Under the pieces are notes generated by a model, which made no database searches, had not been told where the DNA came from, and saw nothing but the letters and a program-made list of their open reading frames with translations. Shown piece by piece: positions 5,903-7,501 of a DNA stretch of 7,501 bases. How positions within the stretch are numbered: the first letter of the stretch is position 1; each line of letters opens with the position of its first letter. A program made the translations under genes and the position numbers. The stretch comes from Pseudomonadota bacterium (GTDB taxonomy: Bacteria; Bdellovibrionota; Bacteriovoracia; Bacteriovoracales; Bacteriovoracaceae): positions 1 to 7,501 of the forward strand of contig JAJTIF010000381.1 of the NCBI GenBank assembly GCA_021299675.1. The letters are read 5' to 3'.

Positions 5903-7119
5903 GCAGGCGTCGCAATCAAAGCGATGTTCCGCGGCGATTGTTTGGCATCAAAGACTTCAATCAAGTTAGCCGTGTAGCCACGCTCCTCAAGCCATAACAC
6001 TCGATCAATTAAGATGGCGACTTCCAGAGGACGTGAAAGTGAATCTCTGACCAGACCAGTGGAGATCATCTTGTCCACCAGCAGAGAGCGAGCGGGATCT
6101 TTTTGAAAGCTATTTAAACTCTCATCACTTCCCGTATAGGTAAGTTCGAGGCGGCGGAACTGTTCGCGGGCGTAGAGAGAAAATTCCCCAAAGTACAGCT
6201 CTTCGTCGCAGTTGCCGAGAGTCACCTGCTCGGTGATCCCATACTCCTCACACAAGAGAATGTGGAAGGTGTAGCGGAAGCGCTTCACGTGGTTGCGCAG
6301 GTTCACATCATGACGTGAGACTTTTTGATAAGGACCCGAAGCCAAAGTGAGAGCGAAGCGGTTGAAGGGGAGTGGATTTTTCTGGGCCTCTAGACTGAGA
6401 TTTGTGAATTCCGGCTCGAGGCGATGGTAGCAGCAACCAAGATTAAAGATGCTGCTTCTCTTTTCTGCGCTTCCCATGATCTGCGCACAGGCCAGGGACC
6501 CGCAGGTGTGGAGCCCTGTGGTCAGTGTCGTCTCGGTGAGCAGCTGAGAAAAATCTGTATCTGGGTAGCTTAGTTTGTGGGTCGTAAAGCCGATGACCTT
6601 CTCTCCCCACTTTTTTACCTGCCTCAGATCGCCTGCTTTCTGAAGGGGTCCATCCAGATCGAGGCTCGTGGTTTTGACTTTTTGATGGAAGGCTATGAGC
6701 TGTGCGAAATGGCCCTGGCCACCACCGATGTCCACCACATGATCAATCGAGTGAGACTTTCTTAATTCCTCGATGTGTGGGTAGAGATGCGAGATTTCGT
6801 GCTGCTTTTTAACAGTCATGAAATCCCAGGAACTCTGCGGTGGCGTAAAGGCAGGGAGACTCGTTTGGAGCAGCTGAGAGAGGCGTTGAATGGTTTTAAA
6901 ATAGTCCTTAAGACTGGCGCTAGACAATCGCTCCTGGTCGATGTGATGGGTCAGCTCCCATAAACTTTTGGAGTCCAGGTAGGGGTAAAGGGCATCGACC
7001 CACTCCGCAGGGTATAAATCCAGAGGCTTCGGGTAGAGAAGCATGATTTCGTTTTTCCAAATGTCTTGGTAGGATAGCAGGAAATTGGAGAGGTCCTGGT
7101 ATCGCTCCTTGAGGTTCAC
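5899..7119 (-). CDS. METTL25/RRNAD1-like SAM-dependent methyltransferase (Methyltransf_32)
   Basis: This is a 406-residue predicted S-adenosylmethionine-dependent methyltransferase whose substrate is unknown. After a helical N-terminal region (1-95) comes MTVKKQHEI (101-109), then the SAM-binding loop VDIGGGQGHFAQ (129-140) and an acidic motif SLDLDG (152-157). HTCGSLA (204-210) and LGCCYHRL (227-234) follow. The combination K-K-x-H-E, GGGxGH, HTCGxLA and GCCYxxL is, from family knowledge, the signature of METTL25/RRNAD1 proteins (Pfam Methyltransf_32), better known from eukaryotes. All core motifs are intact. The start is GTG 7117-7119, since the frame is closed by TAA at 7129-7131. There is no Shine-Dalgarno before it, so ATG 7042-7044 (Met26) is a possible alternative. 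An rRNA-adenine methylation role is only suggested by the family name. Confidence 0.82.
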   Translation of the reverse strand: MNLKERYQDLSNFLLSYQDIWKNEIMLLYPKPLDLYPAEWVDALYPYLDSKSLWELTHHIDQERLSSASLKDYFKTIQRLSQLLQTSLPAFTPPQSSWDFMTVKKQHEISHLYPHIEELRKSHSIDHVVDIGGGQGHFAQLIAFHQKVKTTSLDLDGPLQKAGDLRQVKKWGEKVIGFTTHKLSYPDTDFSQLLTETTLTTGLHTCGSLACAQIMGSAEKRSSIFNLGCCYHRLEPEFTNLSLEAQKNPLPFNRFALTLASGPYQKVSRHDVNLRNHVKRFRYTFHILLCEEYGITEQVTLGNCDEELYFGEFSLYAREQFRRLELTYTGSDESLNSFQKDPARSLLVDKMISTGLVRDSLSRPLEVAILIDRVLWLEERGYTANLIEVFDAKQSPRNIALIATPA

Positions 7120-7137
7120 CAGAAGGGTTTAACACAT

Positions 7138-7501
7138 ATGCAACGGCTCAAAAATAAAAAAGTTACGGTCTTTGGAATGGGGCGCTCAGGCGTTGCCGCT
7201 GTGAATCTGCTGCAAAAGCTCGAGGCCGATGTCTACGCGGTCAACCAGGGTGAGGTGGCTGAGTGGGAGCACAAAGATGGCCTCGCACTCTCGCGAGAAA
7301 AGCTTGTCTCGCAATCCTCTGCAAGCGCGCTCTTTGCAGAGTCTGAGTTGATTGTGATTTCTCCGGGGATCCCCTCCACGCATCCCGTGCTCCAAGCAGC
7401 AGTGGCAAAAAAAGTAAAAATCATCTCTGAGATCGAACTGGCTTATCAAATCTGTGCCCAGGTGCCGGTCATCGCCATCACAGGAACTAATGGTAAGACC
7501 A
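7138..7501 (+). CDS. murD: UDP-N-acetylmuramoylalanine--D-glutamate ligase, 3'-truncated by window edge
   Basis: This cytoplasmic Mur ligase uses ATP to add D-glutamate to UDP-MurNAc-L-alanine during peptidoglycan precursor synthesis. The 121 visible residues cover the N-terminal UDP-binding domain, with VTVFGMGRSGVAA (9-21), the SPGIPSTHPVL motif (75-85) and SEIELAY (97-103). The window ends at the start of the ATP-binding P-loop, ITGTNGKT (114-121). Full-length MurD is about 450 residues. The start is ATG 7138-7140, with GAAGGG ten bases upstream. SPGIP and EIELAY favour MurD over MurC, MurE and MurF. The upstream neighbour is a divergent methyltransferase gene instead of mraY, its common partner in division/cell-wall clusters. 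What follows murD cannot be seen. Its promoter must lie inside the methyltransferase coding region. Confidence 0.92.
   Translation, partial: MQRLKNKKVTVFGMGRSGVAAVNLLQKLEADVYAVNQGEVAEWEHKDGLALSREKLVSQSSASALFAESELIVISPGIPSTHPVLQAAVAKKVKIISEIELAYQICAQVPVIAITGTNGKT

Noticed and set aside
1..7501. Search for insertion sequences, phage genes, CRISPR arrays, toxin-antitoxin pairs, tRNA or rRNA genes
   Set aside because: No repeats with regular spacing, no transposase or integrase motifs, and no cloverleaf or rRNA-like sequence were seen. The XRE protein has no partner toxin gene beside it.

Overview
The window looks like ordinary, densely packed chromosomal DNA from a Gram-negative bacterium. The sequence shows no transposase, integrase, phage, CRISPR, tRNA or rRNA signal. 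Base composition is roughly balanced. Three genes start with GTG, and coding regions overlap or nearly touch at several junctions. An outer-membrane-type secreted protein and an Escherichia coli-type S-adenosylmethionine decarboxylase support a proteobacterial-grade cell. The XRE regulator (motifs GYSQSELS and GQFISNVER) and the cytosolic-type malate dehydrogenase remind me of Bdellovibrio/Bacteriovorax relatives. That placement is an inference from memory and is not proven here.

Layout, left to right. A plus-strand pair: the C-terminal three quarters of a guanine deaminase (1-1027), then a stand-alone receiver protein whose ATG overlaps the deaminase stop (1024-1383). On the minus strand, an exodeoxyribonuclease III (1366-2124) overlaps the receiver gene tail-to-tail by 18 bases. 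Divergent from it, after a 139-base spacer with an A/T-rich inverted repeat, is a small XRE-family regulator (2264-2596). Facing that gene is an unrecognised protein with a disordered Arg/Gln/Gly/Ser-rich N-terminus (2649-3272, minus). A 109-base divergent spacer with a 14-base palindrome and a TATAAT box leads to malate dehydrogenase (3382-4371, plus). A terminator-like hairpin and a good sigma70-type promoter candidate then precede speD (4493-5266), followed 9 bases later by a predicted cell-envelope protein (5276-5902). Tail-to-tail with that, sharing stop-codon bases, is a METTL25/RRNAD1-like methyltransferase (5899-7119, minus). Only 18 bases separate its start from the divergent start of murD (7138 to the window end, incomplete).

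Functionally these are separate housekeeping units: purine salvage, a phosphorelay receiver, DNA repair, central carbon metabolism, polyamine synthesis and peptidoglycan precursor synthesis. I find no convincing new multi-gene system. The items most worth a second look are the bacterial METTL25-like methyltransferase squeezed against murD, the low-complexity basic/acidic protein, the hairpin with a stop codon in its loop, and the inverted repeats in the two divergent intergenic regions.
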